DNA of 64,000 bases from Uliginosibacterium paludis (GCF_039631355.1 NZ_JBDIVF010000001.1:186001-250000), one strand, 5' to 3'. Positions 8,598 to 17,872 are shown, counted from the first letter of the stretch. Notes: a model not told the origin generated them from the sequence alone. Numbers and translations: made by a program.

Positions 8598-9220
8598 GGC
8601 GCCACCGAAAAGGTGAATTCGAGATGCCAGCGCGTTCTCACCGGCTTGCCGCCACGCTGCCCGGGCACGAGCTGCAGGCTGGAGAAGTTCTCCATCAGCT
8701 TGAGCGAGGCCTGCTCGCTGAGCTCCGACTCCTCGAGCAGCACATCATTGACCCGGCCATCCTCACCGATCAGAAGCTGCAGCACCACCCGGCCGGATTC
8801 TGTCTCCGCCAGGCCGGCGCTGACCCGTTCTTCCAGATCGGGCGGGAATTCGGGCCGCACATCGAGCAGATCGGCCGGCAGATAAGGCAGCCCCGCCTGA
8901 TCAGCCTCGCCCGGCGCAGCCAGGGTCTCGGCCGGAGCAGCCGGCGCAGCGGCGGGAGCGGGGCTCTCGGCAACAGGGAGCGGATGCGGCGAAGGTGCTG
9001 CACGCGTCGCGTCCGGTGCGCGGCTTGGCAGGCGCACCGCGGCCTCGGGCGCGCGCAGGCTCACGCGCAGGCGTGTCGCGGCCGGAGCGGGTGAGCGCGG
9101 CCAGTCAAACAGGGAAAAGAGACACAGATGGACCAGCACCGAGCACAGCACGGCCGCCGCCCGGTTGAGCAGGACCTGCCTCGCCTCGCGCGCCCCGGTG
9201 TCGGGCAAGTCGGCATGCAT
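8594..9220 (-). CDS. TonB-like protein (single TM helix, TonB C-terminal domain)
   Basis: The 208-residue protein has a short cytoplasmic start, one transmembrane helix (about 22-40, 'AAVLCSVLVHLCLFSLF'), an Ala/Pro-rich linker (about 60-115) and a C-terminal domain ('SGRVVLQLLIGEDGRVNDVLLEES', 'VRTRWHLEFTF') of the TonB/TolA C-terminal type. It could act as an energy transducer or as a periplasm-spanning adaptor. No exbB/exbD genes or TonB-dependent receptor lie nearby, so a role independent of ExbBD is possible. It is first in a two-gene operon with the S41 lipoprotein peptidase and divergent from cimA. Confidence 0.75.
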   Translation of the reverse strand: MHADLPDTGAREARQVLLNRAAAVLCSVLVHLCLFSLFDWPRSPAPAATRLRVSLRAPEAAVRLPSRAPDATRAAPSPHPLPVAESPAPAAAPAAPAETLAAPGEADQAGLPYLPADLLDVRPEFPPDLEERVSAGLAETESGRVVLQLLIGEDGRVNDVLLEESELSEQASLKLMENFSSLQLVPGQRGGKPVRTRWHLEFTFSVAP

Positions 9221-9356
9221 GGCGCGAGTTTAGCGCAGGCTCCGGCGGACTATCAGCCCGATACCGGGCGCCTGCCTTCGGAAAAGCGACCTTTTGTGAT
9301 AGTTTCGACAACCCGCCAGACACGGCGGCTGATCAACCCGAAACGGCTCCAGAATC

Positions 9357-10922
9357 ATGAATGCAAAGGTTTTTGCCTACGACACCACCCTGCGCGACGG
9401 TGCGCAGGCCCAGGGAATCTCATTCTCAGTGGAAGACAAGCTCCGTATCGTGCGCAAGCTCGACGAGCTGGGCATTGCCTACATTGAAGCCGGCAACCCG
9501 GGCTCCAACCCGAAAGACCTCGAATTCTTCCGTCGCCTCGACGAACTGACGCTGCATCACTCGAAGATCATCGCTTTCGGCAGCACCTGCAAGGTCGGCG
9601 CCAATCCGGCAGAAGACAGCCAGCTCGCCTCGCTGGTGTCAGCCGGCACCCCGGCCGTCGCGATCTTCGGCAAGACCTGGGATTACCACGCCACCGCGAT
9701 CCTGCGCACCACGCTGGAAGAAAACCTGCGCATGATCCGCGAAACCATTGCCTGGCTGAAAGCGCAGGGCAAGGAAGTCGTGTTCGATGCCGAGCATTTC
9801 TTCGACGGCTACAAGGCCAACGCCAACTACGCCATGGAAGCGCTGGCCGCCGCCGTGGAAGGTGGCGCCGATTGTCTGGCCCTGTGCGATACCAATGGCG
9901 GCAGCTTCCCGGACGCGATCTACAAGATCACCCACCGCGTTGTCGAACGCTTCCCGGGCGTGGCGGTCGGCATCCACTGCCACAATGACTGCGAGCTGGC
10001 GGTGGCCAATTCGGTGGCTGCGGTGCAGGCCGGTGCCACCCATGTGCAGGGCACGATCAACGGCATCGGCGAGCGCTGCGGCAATGCCAATCTCTGCGCC
10101 ATCGTGCCGAATCTGCAGCTGAAGCTGGGCTTCGAGGTGATCCCCCCCGAGAACATGCAGATGCTCACCAGCACGGCCCGTTTCGTATCCGAAGTCGCCA
10201 ACGTCGAGCACAACGAGAAAGCGGCCTATGTCGGTGCCGACGCCTTCGCGCACAAGGGTGGCATGCACGTCGATGCGGTCAACAAGAACCCGGTCAGCTA
10301 CGAGCACGTCACGCCCGATTCGGTCGGCAACAGCCGCCGCGTGCTGATGAGCGAAGTGGCCGGCCGCGCCACCATCCTCGGCAAGATCCGCGAAATCGAC
10401 CCCACGCTGGACAAGGACTCCCCTGAAACCCGTGCCATCATCGAACGGCTCAAAGAGCTGGAGCACGAGGGCTACCAGTTCGAAAGCGCCGAAAGCTCCT
10501 TCGAACTGCTGGTGCGCAAGATGCTGGGCAAGTTCACCCCATCCTTCGAGCTCAAGCAGTTCCGCGCGATGGTGGCCGAGCCCGCACTCGAAGGCGTGTT
10601 CAACTCCTCCGCCATGATCAAGATCCATGTCGACGGCGAGGACGAAATCTCCGCAGCCGAAGGCGATGGGCCGGTCAACGCGCTCGACAAGGCGCTGCGC
10701 CGCGCGCTGGAGCGTTTCTATCCGCAGCTCCGCGAGATGAAGCTCACCGACTACAAGGTGCGCGTACTCGACTCCCAGATGGCCTCCGCGGCAAAGGTGC
10801 GCGTGCTGATCGAATCCGCCGACCGCACCAGCTCCTGGACCACCATCGGCGTCTCGACCGACGTGATCGATGCCTCCTGGCGCGCGCTCGTCGACGCAAT
10901 TGAGTACAAGCTCGCCAAGTAA
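9357..10922 (+). CDS. cimA: (R)-citramalate synthase CimA
   Basis: This 521-residue DRE-TIM metallolyase-type synthase condenses acetyl-CoA and pyruvate into (R)-citramalate, the entry to threonine-independent isoleucine synthesis. The barrel begins 'DTTLRDGAQAQGIS'. Metal-binding HxH is in 'GIHCHND' and the loop 'NGIGERCGNANL' is present. The C-terminal part (about 375-521, from 'ESSFELLVRKMLG') is the LeuA-type allosteric domain, which in this family senses isoleucine or leucine. The length fits the CimA subgroup better than 2-isopropylmalate synthase; the two are related, so a LeuA-like function is the main alternative. It appears monocistronic. Confidence 0.9.
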   Translation: MNAKVFAYDTTLRDGAQAQGISFSVEDKLRIVRKLDELGIAYIEAGNPGSNPKDLEFFRRLDELTLHHSKIIAFGSTCKVGANPAEDSQLASLVSAGTPAVAIFGKTWDYHATAILRTTLEENLRMIRETIAWLKAQGKEVVFDAEHFFDGYKANANYAMEALAAAVEGGADCLALCDTNGGSFPDAIYKITHRVVERFPGVAVGIHCHNDCELAVANSVAAVQAGATHVQGTINGIGERCGNANLCAIVPNLQLKLGFEVIPPENMQMLTSTARFVSEVANVEHNEKAAYVGADAFAHKGGMHVDAVNKNPVSYEHVTPDSVGNSRRVLMSEVAGRATILGKIREIDPTLDKDSPETRAIIERLKELEHEGYQFESAESSFELLVRKMLGKFTPSFELKQFRAMVAEPALEGVFNSSAMIKIHVDGEDEISAAEGDGPVNALDKALRRALERFYPQLREMKLTDYKVRVLDSQMASAAKVRVLIESADRTSSWTTIGVSTDVIDASWRALVDAIEYKLAK

Positions 10923-11386
10923 GCCCCGCGCAGGTCTGGCCCCGATTCATCACGCCGGCGCCGGACCTGCACGGCCACTCGGCCCGCGTCCGGGGCCAGG
11001 CTCGCCCCCCCCTCCTCGCCGAGGCTCCCGACGCGTCCGTGCGCCGGTCGCGCCGCCCTCTGCTCCTGCACGCTGCCTGGAAGAAGCGCGCGGCCCGCCA
11101 GAAAGGCCAGCAGCCCCTCCTTTGTCACTCAAAAACAACATTGAGGCATATCAAACCCTGAGCGATTCCGTTTAACGCACGGGAACTCTCTTCCATGCAA
11201 CTGAATTATTTAGATTTTTTCAGACTACGTATTTACCCGAAGCCCGCGTGAAGCGGCGTTGTAAAAAAAATACGAAAACGACGTGCTCCCGCCTGCCCTG
11301 CAAGATCCGGCAAGCGATCAATCCGGCAAATCCACGGATTGATCTGACGGATAACAACCGAATCAAGCGGGAACGAGGAGCAAAAG
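10923..11386. other. Intergenic region upstream of the first pectate lyase
   Basis: This stretch of about 460 bases has no credible gene. The first 200 bases are very GC rich and give long spurious frames. The part from about 11185 to 11280 is clearly richer in A and T, with runs of T and A, and is the likely promoter zone of the pectate lyase gene at 11387. A perfect inverted repeat (listed separately) lies between it and the start codon. No T-tract terminator for cimA was found. Confidence 0.5.
11316..11344 (+). promoter_or_regulatory. Perfect 10-bp inverted repeat, possible operator
   Basis: GATCAATCCG (11316-11325) and its exact reverse complement CGGATTGATC (11335-11344) are separated by nine bases, and the second arm ends about 42 bases before the pectate lyase ATG. 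Two arms of ten without mismatch are unlikely by chance in so short an upstream region. The position suits an operator or a 5'-leader hairpin; there is no T-tract, so it is not a terminator. I did not find it upstream of the other two pectate lyase genes. Confidence 0.45.
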
Positions 11387-13900
11387 ATGTCAGCAACACG
11401 GAACATGAGCATGGTCGCGGCAGCCGCCGCACTGAGCGCCCTGGCGGCCTGTGGTGGCGGAGGCGGTGTAGCCTCGGGAGGAGACCCGGGCGGCGCCTGG
11501 GAGCCGGATGTCGCACCACCGATCAGTTCCAGCTCGAGCAGTTCAGGCTCCAGCGACTCGAATGACTCGAGCAGCTCCAGCAGCCAGGGTAACTCGTCGT
11601 CGAGCAGCTCGTCTTCTGCCCCGCCCAATCCCTCGGTTCCCGTCCCGCCCGGCAGCATGAGCTGCCCGGCCCTGACGCTGGACATACCGGACGCCGCCGA
11701 ATTGACCGGCGCCAGCACCCCCTTTCAGAGCGCTCGCTATGGCGTCCGCAACTACTACGCTCCCGGTCCCGGCCCGGAGGGAGGTTCGAAGCATCCCGCC
11801 AGCAACTACGAAGCTGCACCCAAACTTCCGGACTGGCAATTTGCCAGCATCGACCCCACGCAGGGAGAGCTCTCCGGGCTCGAATGCGATGTAGCGCCCT
11901 ACAACGGCTGGCACAGTTTTGCACGCGCTTCCGGCAGCACGGCGGCGGACATCACGCACAAGCCGGTCACCGTCACCGGCGGGCGCAACGCCGCGAAGGA
12001 GAACATCTACACCGTGTTCAACGGCCAGCAGCTCGTGGCAGCCATCAACGAGGCCCAGAACAAGCCGAAGATCATCCGCGTCGTCGGCCACATCGACCTG
12101 CGCATGAGCGAGAACAACAGCAAGTTCGAGGAATACACGGGCTACTACGATCAGAAGTTCGGCGGCTCCATCATGATCCCGTCGAACACCACCCTGGTCG
12201 GCATCAACGATGCGCAGGGGCGCCCGGCGCGCATCACCGGCACGACGATTCTCATCGGCTCCGAGCTTTCGAACGGCGGCAGCTCGGCCGAAGACGATTT
12301 CAAGAAGTGGATCGCTGCGGGCAAGAACGGCGAGGATTTTCCGACCTGGACGCGCAACATCATCATCCGCAACCTCGCGATCGATCACCCTTGGGACGTG
12401 AATCCGGAAGGCACGGCGGATGCCTATGCCGATGGCATGACATTGACCCGCGCGCAGAACGTGTGGATCGACCACCTCACCATGAGTGACGGCGATACGC
12501 CTTACGGCAGCGGTACCAATGCATCAAAGACGCGCCACGACGGCCTGCTCGATATCGTGCGCGGCTCGGACTACGTGACCGTCACCAACACCCACCTGCA
12601 CAGCCATGGCAAGACCATGCTGGTCGGCAATGGTGACTCGGGCCGCGCCTGGAGCGATCAGGATCGCCTGCACGTGACACTCGCGAACAACCGCTGGCAA
12701 GGCCTGCAATCGCGCCACCCGCTCACCCGTTTCAGCCAGCTGCACAGCTTCAACAACCTCGTTGAAGGCACGACCGGCAGCGCCGCCGTGGGACAGAAGT
12801 TCGAGAATGGTCTGGATGTGCGCTACGGCGCTTCCGTGTTTGCCGAGAACAACTTCCACCTCTTCTCCGGCCTGAAAACCACTGAAGTGTGCGGCAAGCT
12901 CATCGATGGCAAGGACGGGGTCGGTTTCCGCACCCGGGGCAACTACTTCATCAGCGACAAGGAAGCGGGCAAGGACTGGGCGCTCGCCTACAACGGACCG
13001 ATCAATGTCGACAGCGCCCTGCAGGCCGCGAATTGCGCCAAGGCCACGCTGCCAGCGGCCGACATCGCATGGGAGCCGCCCTATCAGTATCAGGCCGTGT
13101 GCGCACCGCAAGCGCGCCGCAACGCCCAGATGCAGGCAGGCGCCGGACGCATCGGGCTGGCCGCGACGACCGGCACTCATGACGACGGCTTGTCGAACGA
13201 CAGCTGTTATGAGGGCAATGAGCTGGGAAACACCAACGGGAGCGCGTCCAGCAGCTCGTCTGCAGCCAGCTCGTCATCCAGCAGCAGTGGCTCGGACAGC
13301 AGCGCATCCTCGTCAAGCAGCTCGTCGTCCAGCACCGGCAACAGCAGCTCCAGTTCGTCGAGCACGGGAACGGTGACACTGCTCAGCAGCTGGTCGGATG
13401 ACTTCAGCTCGGCTACTTCGTCGTCCTTCGTGACGGCGGCCTACGCATCCATCCTGGACGCCAGCGGCAACGCCTTGCCGATGTATGTGCGCACCGGCGG
13501 CAGCATCGCGATCACCGAGGGAGTTTTGACCCTGACCGGCACCCGCTTCACGGCGGGCGCCCTCGGCAACACTACAACGAGCACTGCCAGCAGCGGTTTC
13601 CTGGGAGCATTCGACATTGCGGGGCGCAACTGCCGCTTCACGATGGCACTGACCGAAGCAGCTTCGGGTAGCGGACGCTTCATGATACTGGTCGATAACA
13701 ACACCACGACCGGCGGCAGCTCGCCTCACGGGGCAAGCGCAGTCGTCGTGAACAAGCTCGCAGCGGACCTTGCTGCGGGAGAGCACAGCTTCAGCTGGAG
13801 CCTCCCCGTCAGCCAGGCGGTTCAGGGCTCATTCATCCAGATTCGTACCGAATCGAACACAACGATCAGGATGGACCGCTTTGATATGCACTGCGGATAA
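11387..13900 (+). CDS. Pectate lyase, family PL1, lipoprotein with poly-Ser linkers
   Basis: The 837-residue protein starts at an ATG with GAGGAG upstream. The signal peptide ends in a lipobox (ALAAC) followed by glycines, so it is a lipoprotein probably carried to the outer membrane. After a first Ser-rich linker comes a ~90-residue module, then a parallel beta-helix PL1 lyase. The lyase shows 'WIDHLTMSDGD' (W360), 'HDGLLDIVRGSDYVTVTNT' and R443-H-P-L-T-R448, the region of the catalytic arginine, followed by 'LHSFNNLV'. Such enzymes cleave polygalacturonate by Ca2+-dependent beta-elimination. A second poly-Ser linker (about 610-660) leads to a C-terminal domain of ~170 residues shared with the next gene. 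It has its own terminator. Confidence 0.92.
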   Translation: MSATRNMSMVAAAAALSALAACGGGGGVASGGDPGGAWEPDVAPPISSSSSSSGSSDSNDSSSSSSQGNSSSSSSSSAPPNPSVPVPPGSMSCPALTLDIPDAAELTGASTPFQSARYGVRNYYAPGPGPEGGSKHPASNYEAAPKLPDWQFASIDPTQGELSGLECDVAPYNGWHSFARASGSTAADITHKPVTVTGGRNAAKENIYTVFNGQQLVAAINEAQNKPKIIRVVGHIDLRMSENNSKFEEYTGYYDQKFGGSIMIPSNTTLVGINDAQGRPARITGTTILIGSELSNGGSSAEDDFKKWIAAGKNGEDFPTWTRNIIIRNLAIDHPWDVNPEGTADAYADGMTLTRAQNVWIDHLTMSDGDTPYGSGTNASKTRHDGLLDIVRGSDYVTVTNTHLHSHGKTMLVGNGDSGRAWSDQDRLHVTLANNRWQGLQSRHPLTRFSQLHSFNNLVEGTTGSAAVGQKFENGLDVRYGASVFAENNFHLFSGLKTTEVCGKLIDGKDGVGFRTRGNYFISDKEAGKDWALAYNGPINVDSALQAANCAKATLPAADIAWEPPYQYQAVCAPQARRNAQMQAGAGRIGLAATTGTHDDGLSNDSCYEGNELGNTNGSASSSSSAASSSSSSSGSDSSASSSSSSSSSTGNSSSSSSSTGTVTLLSSWSDDFSSATSSSFVTAAYASILDASGNALPMYVRTGGSIAITEGVLTLTGTRFTAGALGNTTTSTASSGFLGAFDIAGRNCRFTMALTEAASGSGRFMILVDNNTTTGGSSPHGASAVVVNKLAADLAAGEHSFSWSLPVSQAVQGSFIQIRTESNTTIRMDRFDMHCG

Positions 13901-14216
13901 CGCCAGGATGGAAGGTTCCCGCCAAGCGGGATAACGTTGCTTTCAGAACACACTGCATCGCAGCATTTTTTTCACCCGCCCCTCGGAAGAGGGGCTTTTT
14001 TTCAGCCGCACAGTCGCCAAAAGCCCTTTCTCCTGCTGGCTTTTGTGTTTTTTCACTGACAAGAAAGCTAATTTGCTGCAATGGCGAATAAAAAATATTC
14101 ATGAATTTATAAAACGCCGCGCGTCAGAAAAATACCTACATTCCTCCCTCAAATCCGGGAAGACACCGGAACACGCGAATGACAAACACCGCGAGCATGC
14201 GGGGAGGAGACGAGCA
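13901..14216. other. Intergenic region between the two PL1 genes
   Basis: The terminator at 13978-14002 is followed by an AT-rich stretch (about 14040-14150) unlike the GC-rich surroundings, which probably holds the promoter of the second pectate lyase. An in-frame start at 14043 exists but would place 58 polar residues before the signal peptide, so the region is treated as non-coding. I could not pick a convincing -35/-10 pair. Confidence 0.5.
13978..14002 (+). terminator. Rho-independent terminator after first PL1 gene
   Basis: A perfect 7-bp stem (GCCCCTC/GAGGGGC) with loop GGAA at 13978-13995 is followed directly by seven T. It lies 78 bases past the pectate lyase stop and isolates that gene from the paralogue downstream. 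Confidence 0.9.
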
Positions 14217-16871
14217 ATGGCAGCAGCATCACAAGTGCGAAGCCTGGCAGCCATCATGACGGTTGCCGGCGTTCTGGGAGCATGTGGCGGCGGGGGCGGC
14301 GTGGAATCCGCCAGCAGTTCAGCCGCCAGCGCGGCCCCCTCCGGTGGCAGCACGGCTTCAAGTGCCAGCAGCACCAGCAGCGCGGCAGCTTCGAGCAAGG
14401 CCTCCTCTGCAGGCGCCGCGGCGTCCAGCACCACGGCAGCAAGCAGCTCCGCGGCTGCCGCAAGCAGTACGGCCACAGCCGCTGCATCCTCTGCGACCAG
14501 CGTCGCATCAAGCAGCACGGCCAGTGCCGCCGCCTCCAGCAGCGCGGCAACATCGAGCAGCGCAGCCAGCTCCTCCGCGCAAAGCACGATCGTGCTCACT
14601 CGATCAAGCACGAGCTGTCCGAGCGTAACGTTCAGTGCCCCGGATGCCGCCAGCTTCACCGGCGACAGCACACCGCTGCAAACCGCCAGTTACTACCGCT
14701 ATGACGGCAACGGTACGCTCAACCCGAAAATCCTTCCCTTCCAGGTCATCGACGGCAATCACGGTTACAAGTACCAGGCGCAATCGAAGGATCTGGTTAC
14801 CTGGCAGTTCGCAGTCAGTGACCCGAGCGGCGGCGTACTGAGCGCCCTTGAGTGCGATGTGGCGCCCGATCTCGGCTGGCACAGCTATGCCCGCAGCAGC
14901 GGCACCTCGACGCCCATCACCCACCAGAAGGTGGTCGTGACTGGCGGCCGCAATGCCGCCAAGGAAAACATCTACACCGTCTACAACGGCCAGCAGTTCA
15001 TTGCCGCATTGAATGAAGCAGGCCTCAAGCCCAAGATCATCCGCGTCGTGGGCCATATCGACCTGCGCTGGAGCAACAACAACACGACCTTCACCGAGTA
15101 CATCAGCTATACCGACCAGAAATACGGCGGCTCGATCAACATTCCGTCAAACACCACCATCGTCGGCATCAATGATGCCAACGGCAACCCGGCACGCATT
15201 ACCGGTACAACGCTGCTGATCGGTGGCGAACTGGGCACCACCACGGCAGTCATTGCCGGCGCCAACGGCGATCCGCAAAACGACTTCGGCAAGTGGATCA
15301 GCGCCGGCAAGGACGGCGACCTGTTCCCGACCTGGACGCGCAACATCATCCTGCGTAATCTGCGCATCGACACGCCGTGGGACGTCGATCCGGAAGACAG
15401 CGCCAACGCCTATGCGGACGGCATGACGATTTCCCGTGCGCAGAACATCTATCTCGCCAATATCTCGATGAGCGATGGCGACACGCCTGATTCGCTCGGC
15501 AGTGACACGCGGCATGACGCGGCCATCGACATCGTGCGCGGGTCGGACTACGTCACGCTCGCCAACACCTTCATCGAGAAGCATCACAAGACCACGCTGC
15601 TCGGTAACGGCGACTCGGGTCGTGCCTGGAGCGATGCCGGCCGCCTGCATACGACCTTCACCGGCATGTGGTGGAGCGGAACCGAATCGCGCCTGCCGCT
15701 GGTTCGCTTCGGCCAGCTGCACACCTTCAACAACCTGGTCGAGGCTGACACCAATCCGAGTGACCCCAACCGCAAGTTCGGCAGTGGTCTGGATGTGCGT
15801 TACCAGGCCGACGTCCTCTCGGAGAACAACTACTACCAATTCACCAATCTCAAGCCGAAGGAAGTCGGTGGCAAGGTCTCCAGCGGCAAGAGCGCGATCA
15901 GCTACCGTGCCTACAACGAGTGGTTCATAAACGACAAGGATGACAACAGCAAGGCCTGGGCCACCAGCTACAACGGCGCCATCGACATCACCGCAGCACT
16001 GCTGGCCGACCCGGCGCTTCCCTTCCAGACCAACTGGACGCCGCCCTACGCCTACGCGCCGCTCGCGCCTGACGCGGCCTGTACCTGGGTCCGCAGCAAC
16101 GCCGGCGCCGGCTCGGGCGCGGGCCGCAGCTACATGCCGGCAGCCATGACCTGTGCCGCGCTCAACACGATGGTGTCGAGCAGCAGTTCATCGTCGGCAG
16201 CGAGCAGCAGCGCCGCTGCGTCAAGCAGCGCAAGTACGGCCTCGAGCAGCGCCGCCAGCACAAGCAGCACGGCCTCCTCAAGCAGTGCTTCCGGCGGCAC
16301 GACAGGCGTGACCTATCCCTGGTCTGACGACTTCACTGTCGCCACCACCACCACGCTCTTCACTGCTGGCTACGCCGCGCTTCCGACGGACTCCACCAAG
16401 GCGATGTATGTCAAGACAGGGGGAACCGTCACGGTGGATACCGCTGGAGTGGTCACCCTGAGTGGCGGACGTTTCACCATCGGTGCACTGGCATCGACAG
16501 CCACGACGAGCACCTCGTCACCCGGTGGCGTCTTCAGCATCGTCGGCAAGACCTGCACACTCAACGTGAACATCAATGCCCCCGCAACCGGCAGTGCGGC
16601 AAGTACCGGGAAGTTCACTGTTTCGGTGGATAACAACACAACCTCCAGCTCGAACTCTCCGCATGCGACCTCAGCGCTCACGAGCACCGGCACCAGTTCG
16701 ACTACAGGCTCAACTGTCGTCAGCATGGTCGCTTCGGGTCTCGTGGTCGGCGACAACATCTTCACCTGGACCCTGAACAATCCAAGCTACACCGCCGGAT
16801 CGTTCATTCAGCTCCGGACCGAATCGAATACGGTGATCTACATCAACAGCGTGAGCCTCAGCTGCCTCTGA
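14217..16871 (+). CDS. Pectate lyase, family PL1, lipoprotein paralogue of the preceding gene
   Basis: I chose the ATG at 14217 because a GGGGAGGAGA ribosome binding site lies just upstream and the protein then begins with a proper signal peptide and lipobox (VLGAC); this gives 884 residues. The layout copies the gene at 11387: glycine run, Ser/Ala-rich linker (about 30-120), ~90-residue module, PL1 beta-helix ('HDAAIDIVRGSDYVTLANT', R492-L-P-L-V-R497, 'LHTFNNLV'), second Ser-rich linker (about 660-700) and the same C-terminal domain. It should cleave pectate. The pair looks like an old tandem duplication, because the catalytic region is conserved while linkers and termini have diverged. Each copy has its own terminator and probably its own promoter. 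Confidence 0.92.
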   Translation: MAAASQVRSLAAIMTVAGVLGACGGGGGVESASSSAASAAPSGGSTASSASSTSSAAASSKASSAGAAASSTTAASSSAAAASSTATAAASSATSVASSSTASAAASSSAATSSSAASSSAQSTIVLTRSSTSCPSVTFSAPDAASFTGDSTPLQTASYYRYDGNGTLNPKILPFQVIDGNHGYKYQAQSKDLVTWQFAVSDPSGGVLSALECDVAPDLGWHSYARSSGTSTPITHQKVVVTGGRNAAKENIYTVYNGQQFIAALNEAGLKPKIIRVVGHIDLRWSNNNTTFTEYISYTDQKYGGSINIPSNTTIVGINDANGNPARITGTTLLIGGELGTTTAVIAGANGDPQNDFGKWISAGKDGDLFPTWTRNIILRNLRIDTPWDVDPEDSANAYADGMTISRAQNIYLANISMSDGDTPDSLGSDTRHDAAIDIVRGSDYVTLANTFIEKHHKTTLLGNGDSGRAWSDAGRLHTTFTGMWWSGTESRLPLVRFGQLHTFNNLVEADTNPSDPNRKFGSGLDVRYQADVLSENNYYQFTNLKPKEVGGKVSSGKSAISYRAYNEWFINDKDDNSKAWATSYNGAIDITAALLADPALPFQTNWTPPYAYAPLAPDAACTWVRSNAGAGSGAGRSYMPAAMTCAALNTMVSSSSSSSAASSSAAASSSASTASSSAASTSSTASSSSASGGTTGVTYPWSDDFTVATTTTLFTAGYAALPTDSTKAMYVKTGGTVTVDTAGVVTLSGGRFTIGALASTATTSTSSPGGVFSIVGKTCTLNVNINAPATGSAASTGKFTVSVDNNTTSSSNSPHATSALTSTGTSSTTGSTVVSMVASGLVVGDNIFTWTLNNPSYTAGSFIQLRTESNTVIYINSVSLSCL

Positions 16872-16893
16872 GCGAAACACGCAACCAACTGAA

Positions 16894-16920
16894 ACGGCGA
16901 CCCTCGGGTCGCCGTTTTTT
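16894..16920 (+). terminator. Rho-independent terminator after second PL1 gene
   Basis: ACGGCGACCC (16894-16903) pairs with GGGTCGCCGT (16906-16915), giving a long GC-rich hairpin whose tip must open to a four-base loop, followed by six T. It lies 22 bases after the stop and also separates the gene from the convergent DedA-rhodanese gene. Confidence 0.9.
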
Positions 16921-16927
16921 CCGTCAA

Positions 16928-17860
16928 TCAGCCGGAAGGCAAACCGCCGCCTTCTGCCATCCAGGCATCCAGCCCGCCCCGCAGGGGCCGCACATGACGA
17001 TAGCCTGCACGCTGCAGGATGCGGGCGGCATTGGCTGCCGAGGCTTCGTTGGGACAATTGCAGTAGAAGACGATTTCGCGTTCGGGGGACACGTCCGCAA
17101 GCAGTTGGCGGACTTCTTCGAGCTCCGCTTCCAGCGCACCGGGAATGCGGCGAGGATCACTCCCGCGTGACACGGCCGAACGCACATCGACAATCACCGG
17201 CGCTTCGCCCGCCTCCATGCGCTGACGCAGTTCCGCGACGTCGATCCGGTGCTCGCGCACAAAGCCCAGCAGACGTTGCCGCTCGATCCATCGCCACAGC
17301 ACGTAGAGGGCCAGCAGCCCGGCCAGCACCGCAAGCGCGATGCTGCCGATGGAGGCCAGCGCATGGATGACCCCATCCACCTGCCGGTGCAGGACCCGGC
17401 CAGCCAGCATCGCGGCGCCGGCCCACAGAGTCGTACCGAGCGTGTCGAACAACACGAAGCGGCCGGCTGAAAAGCCCATGGCCCCCGAGAGCGGAGAGGC
17501 CACGGCGGAAAGCCCGGGCACGAAACGGGCGACCAGCAGTGCCGTAACGCCCCAGCGTGCAAACACGTTTTCGGTACGGCGGACGCAGGCATCCGGCGAG
17601 AGCGAGATGCGGCACATCAGACCCAGGATCTGCATCCCGAAGCGCTTGCCGGCCAGATACCAGGCAAAATTCGCCATGCCTGAGCCGAGCACGGCAAGCA
17701 GCAGGATCTGCTGCCAGACCAGCCGGCCTTCAACCGACAGCGCGCCCGCCACCATCAGCGTCGGCACGGCGGGTACCGGCACGCCGAGCTGTTCGACCAG
17801 CACATTCAGGAAAACGAGCAAGGGCCCATGCTGCTCGAAGAGGGCGACAAGATGAAGCAC
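16928..17860 (-). CDS. DedA/VTT-family membrane protein fused to a C-terminal rhodanese domain
   Basis: The start is the GTG at 17860, with GGAG seven bases upstream, giving 310 residues. Residues 1-190 are a DedA (VTT) membrane domain, with 'LGVPVPAVPTLMVAGAL', 'VARFVPGLSAVASPLSGAMG' and 4-5 hydrophobic segments; the family includes flippases for undecaprenyl phosphate and other lipids and affects envelope homeostasis. Residues about 205-305 are a rhodanese-like domain with 'VIVDVRS' (225-227) and the active-site cysteine C267 in 'FYCNCPNEASA'. The domain should face the cytoplasm and could carry a persulfide or sense redox state. A terminator of the upstream hpf/terB operon lies just before the start. 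Confidence 0.85.
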   Translation of the reverse strand: MLHLVALFEQHGPLLVFLNVLVEQLGVPVPAVPTLMVAGALSVEGRLVWQQILLLAVLGSGMANFAWYLAGKRFGMQILGLMCRISLSPDACVRRTENVFARWGVTALLVARFVPGLSAVASPLSGAMGFSAGRFVLFDTLGTTLWAGAAMLAGRVLHRQVDGVIHALASIGSIALAVLAGLLALYVLWRWIERQRLLGFVREHRIDVAELRQRMEAGEAPVIVDVRSAVSRGSDPRRIPGALEAELEEVRQLLADVSPEREIVFYCNCPNEASAANAARILQRAGYRHVRPLRGGLDAWMAEGGGLPSG

Positions 17861-17872
17861 GCTGGACTCCGC

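Noticed and set aside
14099..14671. Leu/Ala-rich 190-codon frame on the minus strand
   Set aside because: It is the reverse complement of the Ser/Ala linker of the second PL1 gene; low-complexity artefact, although it looks like a membrane protein.
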